Source: Chlorops oryzae (taxonomy: Eukaryota > Arthropoda > Insecta > Diptera > Chloropidae). From it: a DNA stretch of 64,000 bases. Made by a program: the position numbers and the translations under genes. The notes beneath the pieces were generated by a model. The model made no database searches and was not told the DNA's origin. It saw nothing but the letters and a program-made list of their open reading frames with translations. How positions within the stretch are numbered: the stretch's first letter is position 1; each line of letters opens with the position of its first letter. The DNA is taken from the NCBI GenBank assembly GCA_020466095.1, contig CM035808.1, positions 70,767,152 through 70,831,151 of the forward strand. The letters are read 5' to 3'. Shown one piece after another: positions 43,881-54,783 of this stretch.

Positions 43881-44312
43881 TCATGAGAAAGATAGCCGTT
43901 TGGTTTCATAAATGTCGTAACAGAACGCAAGAAGTTGTAACTGCACTTAGAAAATTAAATGGTATTGGGAAAATGCTTAATAACAACGAATCAGACTCAA
44001 CGCCATACAACGCATTAAGTAGGGAACAGATCGTAAATGAAGAATTTAATCCGTTAAGGGCCCTCTCCAGCTCTATAAGAAATCTCAGCAGAACTTTTTC
44101 ATATATTCCTGCAAGGAAAAATAGTATCATAATTGGAATTTTCAGTGCAAGAGTGGCAATCAGCTGTCTTACATCAAATTTCAACACGTTGGAGCGAAGC
44201 AATTTAAAAACTTTGCAAAATGGATTACTATTTGTAAGTATCATTTTTATATTTTTATATACATTTATATACATTATACATATATACAAACGAGGATTTT
44301 TACTTAATTTCA

Positions 44313-45745
44313 GGGAAGAATTAGAGGACATCAAAATGCTATCGGAGATGGGAGTCATTTTGGCGGAAATATTGTTAGCCGACGAATTGGGAGTCGAAAG
44401 GCATCGGCGAGCGCGCAAATATGGGGTTAACCCATATCTTGCAAGGAGAAATATTGAGGGTACATGACAAAATTTTTCTTTTATAATATTTTCTAATAAA
44501 GTTTTTTCGCTTTTTTATTTGAGGACGGTTCACAACGGACTTTGAACATTTAAAGCAATCGCCTGAATTGTTTTTGGAGAGCTTCTGTATGACACCAGAA
44601 ATGTTCGAAGAGCTTTTCGAGTTGGTTGAACCGCATATACGGCGCAAGCGAAACAGTCGACCAAAAGACTTCATTCCCGAAAAGGCAAAGCTTGCTATAG
44701 TTCTGGAGTAAGTGCCTCGAATACTTCCTTATTTATGTAATAAACGTTTCGTCTCCGTTTTAATAGGAACATGGCTTCGTGTGACTTGCAGCGCCACATT
44801 AGTTCCTGCTACAGGATAAGCAGCAGAATAATCCCAAAGGTGTGTAAAGCAATATGCCATGTTTTGAAGGACGAAGTGGGAAGAAGATGCATTGGCAGAA
44901 GTGGCGAGCGGATTTGCACATAAATGGAACTTTCCCAAGTGGGTCGGAGCTATTGATGAGAAACACATTCCTATAAGGACACCCCCACGAAGTGGAAGCA
45001 TATTTTATAACTACAAAGTAAGTTTTGAATCCGTTTTATGGAAAGCACGTTCGTAAATACACAAATCTTTTCTTTCTAGAGTTTCCACTCTATAGTTTTG
45101 CTAGCAATATGCGATGCAGATTATAGATTTACGTATTTGGACATGGGAGCTTACGGAAGCGAGAGCGACTCTGGAATTTGTATGCTTTCGCAATTAGGAA
45201 CGGGTATCATGAAAGACACCATGCGTTTTCCCCCTGATGCTTTTCTTGGTGATGCGAAACTGCCGTTCTTCCTACTTGGAGATGACGCATTCCCACATTC
45301 AAAGAGGATAATGAAGTCTTTCAGCAAAAAATTGCTTACCCGGGAAGAAAAAATATTTAATTATCGCTTGAGCAGGGCTCGAAGATGTATCGAGAATGCT
45401 TTTGGGATACTAAGTGCACGATGGGCCTGTTTACGCAAAGTGCTTTTTTGTTCACCAAGTACCGCACAATGTTTGACTACAGCATGTTTCCTATTGCACA
45501 ATTGGCTAATTAATAAAAGCCGTCAGACGTATTGCCCTGAGGTATTTAGTGGAACCGAGAGGGAAGGGTTATGGATTGAAGGCGGCTGAGAACGTATGGC
45601 GTCAGAATCGAGTGAATGCCAGCTGTTGGTTTCGAAGCACGGACGACCTGTTGACTATGCCAAACATGTTCGAGAACTTGTAATGGCTTATGTCAACTCC
45701 CCGGAGGGAGCTGTTCCGTGGCAAAATGATGCTGCTTTCTTTTAA
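44313..45745 (+). pseudogene. PIF/Harbinger DDE transposase with introns
   Basis: A spliced PIF-type transposase. Exon 1 (about 44314-44459) ends RKYGVNPYLARRNIEG. Exon 2 (44525-44708) has FTTDFEHLKQSPELFLESF and MTPEMFEELFELV. Exon 3 (44766-45018) has GAIDEKHIPIRTP, the first Asp. Exon 4 (45081-45745) has LGDDAFP, the second Asp, and RARRCIENAFGILS, the Glu, and ends with SPEGAVPWQ, the usual PIF tail. Donors GTACAT, GTAAGT, GTAAGT and AG acceptors are in place. Two lesions are seen: one extra base near 44877-44884 in exon 3, and TGA for Trp at 45587-45589. All three catalytic residues remain, so this copy died recently. PIF elements cut at 3-bp TWA-like targets. Confidence 0.88.
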
Positions 45746-45981
45746 ATGTACTCGATTTTTTGATTCACTTAAGTAAAAACTGAAGTCTCTTACTTTCGCA
45801 TTTTTTTTAATAAAAACCTCATTGTACTCAATTCAGTAACTTAAAAACTAGGTAAAGTATAACAAAAAAACACTTCAAAAAACTAATTTCAATTTCAATT
45901 AAGCTATAAATTTAGCACCAAAAACGAAAGGTGAAATGCAGTGATTAATGATAAAATCACATTAGCTAAAGATTTAAGTTT

Positions 45982-47050
45982 TCACTTATACGTTTTCTGA
46001 CGCTCCTCATCAATTGTTTTTAGTAAATAAGAATTTATTTCCTCACAGGCTCTTTCAGCTACGTCCTCAGGGAGTTTTTGCAATAGCCAATCGAATGAAG
46101 CTAATGGCCCTTTAAATTTTGACTGGTTTCCCATCGCCTTTGTTCTAGCTTCTTGCAGTTTCTTGTGAGTTTCTATTAAACTTCCAAACTGCGTTTTAAG
46201 ACCAGCGTGTCTTTCGGCGTGGCTTTCAGTTTTTTTTCGCTCCTGACGAAGTTGATGCTGCCTACAAAAAATGATACAAGAAATAAGTATAAGTACCTAT
46301 CGCCCACGCATTTTCTAAATGCTTACATATTAGCTATACTGAGAAGTTGAATCACTCATTTCTAGTGACTCGTCAAGATCACTATGAAGCGACTGAAATG
46401 TTCTGCAAATATAAACTGAATAAGTCATATGAATTCCATAATGAAATATTTTAAGCTTTCTTACTTTCTTTTCTGCGCTGTGTTTGGCAGAAAATCTATG
46501 TCCTCCGCGAACTCCCATTCTAAATTATCATTTTCTAAATGGGGCTCATCTAGTGCTTCCCCACCAGGATCTCCACTCTTCGCTTTGCGGCTGACTTTTG
46601 TATGGTAGCGGTGGCTTTCACGCATACTGGTCCATGCCGACTTGCATTCATTTGCTATATGTCAGAGAGAAATAGGTTATGCTTTGCTTTGCTTTGCCTT
46701 CAGTTACTTTAGCTTAAATTCTTACCAGGCCGTTCGACAACCTCACTTTTTTCCATCCAAGCCTGCTCGACGGCATCTTTTCTGGAATGAAGTTTGTCAG
46801 TCACGTCCCATATTCTCGGATGCTGCCTAATTTGAGCAGCCAATCTGTTTTTGAGCTTCGTTGTAAAATTTTGGAACCGCTTCTTGTTTTTCTTCTCAAT
46901 TATATCAATGTCTCCCAGTTTGAGTACTAAATTTACACATTCAACATTATTCAATTCATTATGTTTCTTTTCACTTACCTCTTCTGTCAAATTTTCTTCC
47001 AGAAAGAAGGACAATTTTAATGTTTCTGGCGCAAAACCTGAGTTAACCAT
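45982..47050 (-). pseudogene. MADF/BESS-like accessory protein of the PIF element
   Basis: The minus-strand partner gene lies tail to tail with the transposase, 237 bases apart. The MADF-like DNA-binding part (RLAAQIRQHPRIWDVTDKL, AVEQAWMEKSEVVERP) ends at a donor GTAAG (46721-46725). The next exon (46465-46654) holds ECKSAWTSMRESHRYH and an acidic stretch. A third (from 46402) ends at TAA 46330-46332 unless spliced on. The last exon (about 45982-46263) encodes a coiled coil and FDWLLQKLPEDVAERACEEI, a BESS-like C-terminus. PIF/Harbinger elements need a second Myb/MADF-type protein for nuclear import or DNA binding. The first exon join near 46977 is not clean in frame. Confidence 0.8.
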
Positions 47051-47059
47051 GTTTCTTTT

Positions 47060-48013
47060 ATGTCAAAAAAACGTATTAAAAAATTACTACTTTTTTATTC
47101 ACCTGGAGACTATCAACAGAAATTTTTGGCCAGAAAAATTTCTGAAGCATTTCTTCAGCTTTTTTTATATGAAGTTTTGCATTTCTCACAGAGCTGGAGA
47201 TAGCCCTTTAGATGACACTAAAGCTGAAACAGACTTGTTAAGCGAGAATTTTCGAAAAAACCTACTGACAACGATGACACCATTTAAGGACTATAAGAGT
47301 TACTTTTCAATGAAACTTAGAGCAAGGAGGCAGGAGATGACGCTGTAGGAAAAAATGAACCGACGAATAATTCAGTTATAGATATCAAAAATACTGAGAA
47401 TACCAGACATAAAGCCCATTTTAGCAATAGTATTTGTAATGCAGACAAAGTGACGATCCAAGCTAAGGCAAAGGGAGAGGAGGGCATTGATGTAGAAGCC
47501 TTTTCCAAGAGAAAAATTTTGCATAAGGAACATGTCAGGATGAAGAATAACTTTCTTTACAAGAAGTCGGACACGAATTTATATAATGAACACGAATGTC
47601 ACAAAGACAGAACATTGCAGAAGAACATATTAAAGGACAAGTTTGACGTTAATGCAGCAGATAATTCAATTAAAGAGAATGTGTGGATCGAATTACCCTG
47701 CAACATATTACGGAAATTATTGAAAAAAGAGACCTGTAAAAGGTTTACCGATAGGATTGACCGAAACCAGGGCTACTCGAGTCTAAAATGACAGTAAAGA
47801 TAAATATGGGTATCGAAAATAGAGTCTGTAAAGATGATTCAATGGATAGTGATCTAAATAAAACTCATTTTAGGAAAATAGACATATACAGGTGTGTGAT
47901 TGGTTTCTTTGGGTTTTCATTTCCCAGGGGAAACACGATTCCCGGGAATTAATATATGGTGTGATTGTTCTCCCGGGAATCGAAAAAGAACATTAAGCAT
48001 GAAAGTTTATATT
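47060..48013. other. Unassigned; two small ORFs and a MITE fragment
   Basis: ORFs ending at 47348 and 47791 are open but unrecognised; the second (113 codons, Lys-rich, with ENVWIELPCNILRKLLK near its end) may be a decayed exon. At 47889 a CAGGTGTGTGATTGGTTTC end resembles the start of the foldback at 48014, followed by a palindrome on CCCGGGAAT (47941-47983). Confidence 0.45.
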
Positions 48014-48798
48014 CAGGTATGTGATTGGTTTCCCTTTCTCGGAGAAAGGTAATTCAATTCCCTAACAAGTGTGATTCATTTCCACTTTCCCTTAAAAAGG
48101 GGTAATTCAAATTCCCATAGTAACTTGGTAGGGAAATTGCTTGTTTTTTCGATTAAACAGCACGTATTTAAATCTTTTGAGCACTTTATGAAAGAATAAA
48201 GCGTTCGATTGTTTTATTATGATTTGTCTTCGACTTAATTATTTTTATTTAAGTTTTAAATTATTTAAAATGTAACTCCGCCCAAGTAACCTAACCTAAA
48301 ACCTCTTAAAAAACCTAAAGAATGCAGTATTCGCTAATATCAAAAGGGTGGCATCGCTCAGATCAGCTGTCAAAATCGAATAACAAGAAGTTTGCTACGT
48401 TTAAATATTGTTTAAATTTACTTTCTTCAGTAAAAAATGTAAGTGTAAATGTAAGATACCACCCTTTTGATACTAGCGAACACTTTTTTCTTTAGGTTTT
48501 TTTAAGAGGAGTTAGGTTAGGTTACTTGGGCGGAGTTACATTTTTAATAATTTAAAAATTAAAGAAAAATAATAAAGTCGAAGACAAATCATAAAAACAA
48601 ACGAACGCTTTATTCTTTCATAAAATGCACCGCAAAAGACCTAAATACGAGCTGTTTAATCGAATAAACAAACAATTTCCCTACCAAGTTACTATGGGAA
48701 TTTGAATTACCCCTTTTAAAGGGAAAGTGGAAATGAATCACACTTGTTAGGGAATTGAATTACCTTTCTCCGAGAAAGGGAAACCAATCACATACCTG
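48014..48798. mobile_element. 785-bp foldback MITE, TIR CAGGTATGTGATTGG
   Basis: CAGGTATGTGATTGGTTTCC at 48014 and its inverse at 48798. The arms pair almost throughout, including AATTCAATTCCCTAACAAG, AACTCCGCCCAAGTAACC and an inner loop near 48400. It is non-coding. No target duplication is evident. Confidence 0.88.
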
Positions 48799-49445
48799 AT
48801 AAAGATATTTTCTGAGCAGCAACATTTTTTGGAATGACATTCAGTAAAAAATAAAAACTTTCATTGGCGCATGCAAATATTTTACTTTTCTTATAGACAA
48901 AGATTTTGCGCACAATTTACGTGTACCTTAGAATATTTTCTGAATAAAAGATAAAAAAAACAAATATCAAAATTATATGCCGTTGAGATCCAAACAACTT
49001 TGATTTTCAGGACAAGATTTTTTTTTAAACATGGCTCAAAGCCATGATTAAATAAGATTTTCCTGGAACAACATTTGTGTTCATACATTTTTTTTTAATA
49101 AAAAGAAGTATTGAGTCAAAAACGTAAAATGTTAACAGTTCGCCCACAGGGCACATTAACTTGTACGTTTTTTTTACTATTTTTTCAAGAGCAGATTTTC
49201 AACAAACAAGCAAAAAATGGTCTTCCAACTTTTTCCAAAAATGAAGGAAGCGGAATTGCGTTGCAAGGGTAATATAAAAGGTAGGATTTAAAAGAAAAAT
49301 TCAATAATCAAAACTAAATTTTTCAAGCAAATGTGCGCATACTTTTTGGAGAAGCATAAAGGCAGTTCCAAATAATTTGAAAAGTATATGCACCTATTTA
49401 CAAATCGAAAAAGTATTTCCATCAATATCCATTACATGCATGCAC
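48799..49445. other. A+T-rich DNA, nothing recognised
   Basis: No ORF above 65 codons and no repeat ends were seen, apart from the GCATGCAC target copy at 49438-49445. Confidence 0.5.
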
Positions 49446-49916
49446 TAGACATATACGCCGCCGACAAACGCCGCCGCCGCCGCCGCCGCCGTTTCGTGAC
49501 GCTTCTGAGCCGCCGCCGGCGAAAATGGCGCGGCGGCGTCGGCGGCGTATAAATTTTTTGCAATCTTAAACAAGCTTAGTCATAACATACCGATCATATA
49601 TCGTAAACCTACTTATGTATAAGTTAGAAATAATCAAATTAGCACTTTCCCATATCTACATATATTTGAAAGTTTTCTTATTTTATTAGGTCCTTCATTA
49701 ATTTAACAAGGTTCCATAATTTATTCCTTTACTTTACTATAACATTTCTTTTTACCACATTGCCCCCCTCCCCACAAACACCCCATTCCAGACATGGAAG
49801 GCTCACGTTTCGCCGGCCCTGGCCCCCGCCGCCAGCCACGCCGGCATAGCCGCCGCCGCCGACCTTTTTTCGTTTCTACGCCGCCGCCGATTCGGCCTAG
49901 TCGGCGTAAACCTCTA
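49446..49916. mobile_element. 471-bp GC-rich hAT MITE (TSD GCATGCAC)
   Basis: Starts TAGACATATACGCCGCCGA and ends GGCGTAAACCTCTA. GCATGCAC is duplicated exactly at 49438-49445 and 49917-49924. Both subterminal regions are runs of GCC/GGC triplets (49466-49550 and 49820-49905) in inverse orientation, while the middle is A+T-rich. It is non-coding; the 67-codon ORF at 49721-49924 is a by-product. Confidence 0.92.
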
Positions 49917-49924
49917 GCATGCAC

Positions 49925-51011
49925 ATGCTTTCATATTACGACATAAGTAAATCATACAACTCTGAACTTATGTCGCGCGATTTACAAACCAAAGCAATTG
50001 CACACAGAACTGCGCATTACGTTCGTGAAATTTGAGTAATCTTTCAAGTGTCGAAATTGCACTCCAAAATATTCATCATACATACATACATACAAACATG
50101 GTTCATTCACAAAAATCCTTTTTTACAGTTTTCAAAAATAAACCCAAAAGTTATATTAAAAAGAATCATAAAATTGTCAGCATTTTCATCAATTCCAGAT
50201 TATTAACACGGAAAAAAAGGCCAACAAGTATTGATGCATCATTTTCACATACGTTGATTAAAGAACAATCATAAGAGCAAGAATGAATTGAAATCCAAGC
50301 AGTTAAGTTAAAATCACTTTGATTTTTGAACAACCTGAGAGAGATGAAATCCGAGATGTAATTTTCGTAAGGCACATGTTATATCTGCAGAGTATAAAGC
50401 ACGGAAGATGGCCTTGATACAAAGAAGCATGTGGATACATATTTACATGCATCCACATGATTCAAGGTATATTAAAAAAAAAATCTGAAAATATTTTAAC
50501 TGCTAAACAGAAATTGAACTTTGGAATTTATAGTACACGAGTGCCATATATTTGTATAACCTAAAATGAATGCCACTCTTAAAATTTTCAAGCCATAAAC
50601 TTACAATCTGAAATCATTTTGATTTAAATATTTCGTACAACCCAAATATATGCAATAAGTAATTGATTGTACTTGAGACGAATTTTTAAAAAGGAAAAGT
50701 TAAACAAAAAGAAAAAAAAAAGAGAAAAATCATTCTCAAAAATGTCGAGCCATATGCTAAGTAATCGATTGTTCTTGAGAACTTTTAAAAATGAAAAATT
50801 TTACGAATTTAAAAAAAAAAAAAATTTAAAGAAGTTTTATTGAAGTACTATGATTTTAAGAAGCAAAAATAATATATAGAAAACATAAGTTTAAGTATTT
50901 TTATGTACAATTGGTCTCCGATTTAAAAATACTGATTTAATAGAAATTTTAAGAATTCCAGAAAATGTTATGGTGCAGCCGGTAGGAGGACACAATAAAA
51001 CGAAATACAAT
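49925..51011. other. A+T-rich DNA, nothing coding; primer-site-like motif at the end
   Basis: No recognisable gene. At 50971-50985 TGGTGCAGCCGGTAG, followed by a GGACACAATAAAACG leader, matches the gypsy-type primer site of 41460, placed about 27 bases before the Harbinger exon. Confidence 0.5.
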
Positions 51012-51775
51012 GTGTGGTTGAGCAATTTTTTAAGATTGCATCATTTTCCAGAGTAATTGGAGCCATTGACTGCACTCACGTGCGTATTCAGTATCCAGGT
51101 GGCAATAAAGGTGAAATCTACCGTAATAGAAAAAGATTTTTTCCGTTAAATGTACAGGCTGTATGTGATGGTAGTTTAACTTTCCAGGATAAAGGTGCAC
51201 GATGCACAGGCTCATCACGTGACAGCAACATATTTAGAAAAATCCGACTGAAATTCTGGATGGAAAACAATGAGTTTAAGAAATATTTTTTAGTAGGCGA
51301 TAGCGGATACGTGGTAAATGGATATATGATGACCTCATTGCTAAGTCCTAATTTGGACACAGAAAAGCTCTACAATAAATCACAAATTCGTACAATAAAT
51401 TGTATTGAACCTTGCTTTGGAGTTTGGAAACGCCGCTTCCCTGTTTTAGCCTTAGGAATTCGTTTATCAATGGACACGACATTGGCAGTAGTTATTGCTT
51501 GTTCCGTTCTGCACAATGTTGCAATTCTCTCAAAGGATCCGCTTCTTGAAGAAAGCATGGCATTGCCATCTGAGACTTGGAACCAGGAAGATGTACCTAT
51601 TATGAACGGTCAAAATACGAATTCAAGAAACCGATCGATTTTAATTTTAGACTATTTTGGCAGGTACTTAAATATTTTTTTTATAAAAAAATTAAATAAA
51701 CACAGTTTCCCTTTTCAGACTTTGAAGACGTTGGTTTCTGAAAAATATGGAAAATATGTATTTTTGCTCAGCTAG
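51012..51775 (+). pseudogene. Harbinger DDE transposase, catalytic part
   Basis: An open frame carries the HARBI1-type catalytic domain: EQFFKIASFSRVIGAIDCTHVRI (first Asp), a GGNKGEIYRNRKRFFPLN block, the SSRDSNIF block, FLVGDSGY (second Asp) and NCIEPCFGVWKRRFP (Glu). It ends with the ACSVLHN block and FGR, followed by an intron-like 51663-51717 (GTACTT...TTTTCAG) and a short exon. The N-terminus is missing here and probably lies at 35.6 and 40.6 kb. The final exon is cut by the element at 51777, whose inverted repeat supplies the stop. The catalytic triad is complete. Confidence 0.88.
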
Positions 51776-51776
51776 C

Positions 51777-52556
51777 CACGGTGCGCTGGAATCGGTTTAA
51801 ATAAAATTGTGATGTAACTAAAATTTTGAACTTGATTCTGTATCTAGGATGTAAAATTAAGAGAAAAATGAGACTTATATCCTTTTTAGCTTTTTTCTGT
51901 ATAGAAATATTGATCGGTTTTCCATGTGATTGAGATAATGTTACAGAAACGTTTTCACTTTTATCAAGTGCTTTTTCTTTGACACCAGAATCTACGGAAA
52001 CCTTGTTCTTTAATAATTTTGCAATTACGTGATCGGTTTGTTGACTTGAAAATGTTTCTAGATGTTTTTCTATAGTCTTCATTTTGTGGGTAAAGTTACA
52101 CGTATGCCTTATACCACGTCCGTGGCCTCTTACTTTAAGACGCTTGGCATCTTTTAATGGCTTTTTCTTGTTCGAGGATCCCACAAAAGGTGTTGATAGG
52201 TTTGAGTTTCCTACGCAATGAATTTTTTTACATAAATAGCACGCACACTTTTCGCTATTCACTTTCGATTTTGAAGCTCGTGTTTTTCCTTCTATCGACG
52301 TAAACTTATCGAAATCGGGAACTTTTAGATTAATTTCTTTTTTAAGTGATCTATCCACATGTATGTTACAGGCAAAACATATTACAGCAGGAAATCTTTG
52401 GTCCAAGAAATCAAAATGTTCCAGAAGTTTCTTAAGCTTTAACTTCACTTCTCCCTCAATTTTTAACATTTTCTTATTCTTCTTCAAACAAAGTAGACAC
52501 AATTTATAACGATTTTCATCGTGGTTTCCAATTTTTTTACAGTCCGGAACAAACAT
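51777..52556 (-). pseudogene. N-terminal Cys-rich domain of uncharacterised family B protein
   Basis: An open frame from ATG 52583; the Met at 52556 (MFVPDC) is an alternative start. Cys pairs LCLLC (residues 29-32) and ICFAC (69-72) are arranged as in a ZAD-like treble-clef zinc domain, followed by KCACYLCKKIHC (112-123) and GRGIRHTCN. A helical segment follows (IEKHLETF, DHVIAKLLKN), then SHGKPINISI. I recall this order from the N-terminus of large, multi-copy arthropod and cnidarian proteins of unknown function; fuller members continue with an RNase H-like block. Here the frame leaves the homology at about residue 235 and ends within the left TIR (TAG 51774-51776 or nearby). It could bind the element ends; that is inference. 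Confidence 0.65.
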
Positions 52557-53098
52557 TTCGAATAAATGCAGACATACATACATACGTGACTTCTATCCGC
52601 TAACAAGACTAAGACTGAACACTGATCAACTTATAGCGCTCTCCCTGAGAGCTTATGTGTTTGCAAATTATATTTTTTTTACTATTTCTGAGAATTCCTG
52701 GCAGTTGATTTTTTTTGGCAAATTTCTTTGGAATTTGTTGTGTCTTTTCCTTAGAGCAATTCGTTAAAAAACGAAGTTCAGAGTTTTTGAGTTATGGCGC
52801 CGGAATGGTTTATCTAATTTACTCGACGTGTGGAGAAGAACTTATGGAATTTTTCTCCTCTTTCATTTGATATATGTATCGTTGAAATCGGACAAGCAGA
52901 AAGTAATATACAACTCTTAGATCAGCATCGTCTCTGATCCAAATTTCAGAAAACCGTTAATTGGCTCTAAAAAAAAAGCGCCTAACGGATTTTTTTATTT
53001 TTACGATTTTTCTCTTAATATTACATCCTAGATACAGAATCAAGTTCAAAATTTTAGTTACATCACAATTTTATTTAAACCGATTCCAGCGCACCGTG
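51777..53098 (-). mobile_element. Unclassified DNA transposon, 93-bp TIRs, TSD TAGC, carrying a Cys-rich ORF
   Basis: The left end 51777-51869 (CACGGTGCGCTGGAATCGG...) and right end 53006-53098 are inverse copies over 93 bases with one mismatch. TAGC is duplicated at 51773-51776 and 53099-53102. The interior holds one minus-strand ORF encoding the N-terminal Cys-rich domain of family B, and about 420 bases upstream of it. The ORF's downstream part runs into the left TIR, so the element looks like an internal deletion of a larger autonomous transposon. A 4-bp target with CAC-start ends does not match a superfamily I can name confidently. Confidence 0.88.
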
Positions 53099-53102
53099 TA
53101 GC

Positions 53103-53473
53103 AGCTGTTTTAAATGCAATAAAGTTAAATTACAGTCCATGGAAAGTTTTTTCTTTTTTTCTTCAATTTTAAGTTGAACGAATTCGTTTTTCAACAACAA
53201 ATGTTTTAGCTATTCTTTATGCCTTTCCGCAGCTTTAATATTTTCATCACGATAAAAATCTGGTTGAAACTTTAAAAGCACCAAGCGTTCGTCCTCTAAC
53301 GAGTTTTTGCCTTTTCGTTTCTCCTCCAAAAATTAGCTTTTGGGACTTCTTTGGTTAAGTTACTAAGGGTTACATTTTGGGGTGAGCGCTTCAGTTATTG
53401 TTCTGGCTTCAGATTCCATCACCATTTTCGTAAGCAACACTTCGCCGCGTTCAGCTGTTTTTTTCAAGCGCAC
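53103..53473 (-). pseudogene. Possible second gene of the Harbinger element (coiled coil)
   Basis: Broken minus-strand frames give LLEEKRKGKNSLEDERLVLL, QPDFYRDENIKAAERHKE and EFVQLKIEEKKKKLS, a charged helical tail like that of Myb/SANT-type proteins paired with Harbinger transposases. Tail-to-tail placement after the DDE exon copies the arrangement in the PIF element at 44-47 kb. Family assignment is inference; no DNA-binding domain is visible. Confidence 0.35.
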
Positions 53474-53549
53474 AAATTCAAAGTTTTAAATTCAAATTTA
53501 CAAGTAATCGAGTAGACAGAAAAACTACGCGCTACGTCGTATTTTTCTC

Positions 53550-54783
53550 GCGAGTGGCAGAGCGGTGTTATTCAGCCAGTTATCTGCTTGTGGGCGGTAT
53601 TCTGAGGAGTTGAAATAAGAAATTTCCTCCAAGATAAGTATTTCATATTCCAATCCATTCCTAATTATTACAAAAACACTTTTATAGAAAAAAAGCTGCT
53701 TGCCGCAGCTGACTCAGCTGTCAGCTGATGCCAATTAACCATTCCCCAAAAAGCTCTTCGAAAAGCTCTCTTGAAAGCTCTTGTAGCGTCGACACAAACC
53801 ATGGTATGGTAGTTGTCGAAGTTGCTGAAGATCAAGTTCCAAAAGTTTTACAACTACCCAGCAAGCAGTTTCTTCACGAAAACGAAACTTCCGTCCAGTC
53901 GGAATTGATCAGCCAGTTTTCAATTCTGAGAAGCCAGTTCCAAAGGCAACGCTCCAACTCCATCAGTTCAATAAATCCGAATTCAACAGAGGAAAACATC
54001 TCAAGTAAATAATAATAAGCTGAGGCCACAGCATCTCCTATTTCTACCGCTACAATAACAAAAAACGCAGTGAACTCAGGTAATGTAGCTGTTGATGCGG
54101 TTATTAAGTCGAACAATATGGTAAAAAAAACCATGCGAACAGCAAGCGGTACTTATTGGCATGTATCGCTTCGTCAATATAATCAAAAGAAAAAGATGCC
54201 CAACTGCAAATAATGCCAATAGGGCTAAACGTAATAAAGCGCAAACCGTATCCACTCCGCCTAGTACTTAATCGGGTAACCGCTTTGCTCTTTTATCAGA
54301 AAATCTGAATGATAAATCATCCAAGAATGAGCCAAGCCAAGAATTAAAACCGCCTTCAATTTATTTGCGGGAGCGTAGCTCCAATACACTAGTTGCCAGT
54401 TTAGCAAGCCTCCTAAACAATAGGTATTTCCATGTTGTTCCTTTAACTAAAGGAAACATTCACGAAACTAAAATCCAAACTGATTCTGAGGATAGCTACC
54501 GCAAAGTTGTAAGTCAATTTGAGAAGGGAAAAAAGAATTTCTTTACATACCAGCTTAAAAGTAGCAAAGCTATTTCAGTTGTGGTTGAAGGTTTTGAAGG
54601 AGACGTTGATCCAAATGGTAAAAAAAAATGCTCTCGGCGAACAGGGCTTTCATGCTAGAGCAGTAATACATATACTAAACAGAGAAGAAATATCGCAGCC
54701 AATGTTTAGAGTTGACCTTCTTCGAGACAACTTAAAGCTTAAAAAAAATTATAGCCATCCCATTTATAACTTGATGTACTTAC
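53550..54783 (+). mobile_element. Jockey-type LINE, copy A (5' part)
   Basis: A leader and ORF1 N-terminus (ATG 53728, 94 codons, Ser-rich) continue through broken frames to 54783. From 54066 on, it is homologous to copy B from 55917 (same VNSG-VAVDAVIK, PPSTLSGNRFALLSE and SLASLLNN blocks). Copy A keeps a 48-base segment lost from B near 54318-54365. Stops and a frameshift near 54623 show it is dead. It breaks at 54784, where the family A fragment begins. Confidence 0.8.

Noticed and set aside
43883..44467. 194-codon ORF upstream of the PIF transposase as a separate gene
   Set aside because: Its last part is the transposase exon 1; the first part has no known motif and would be separated by a likely intron whose joining breaks the frame.
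47450..47791. 113-codon Lys-rich ORF as a host gene
   Set aside because: No known domain, no splice context I can defend, and the region is surrounded by transposon pieces; left as unassigned.
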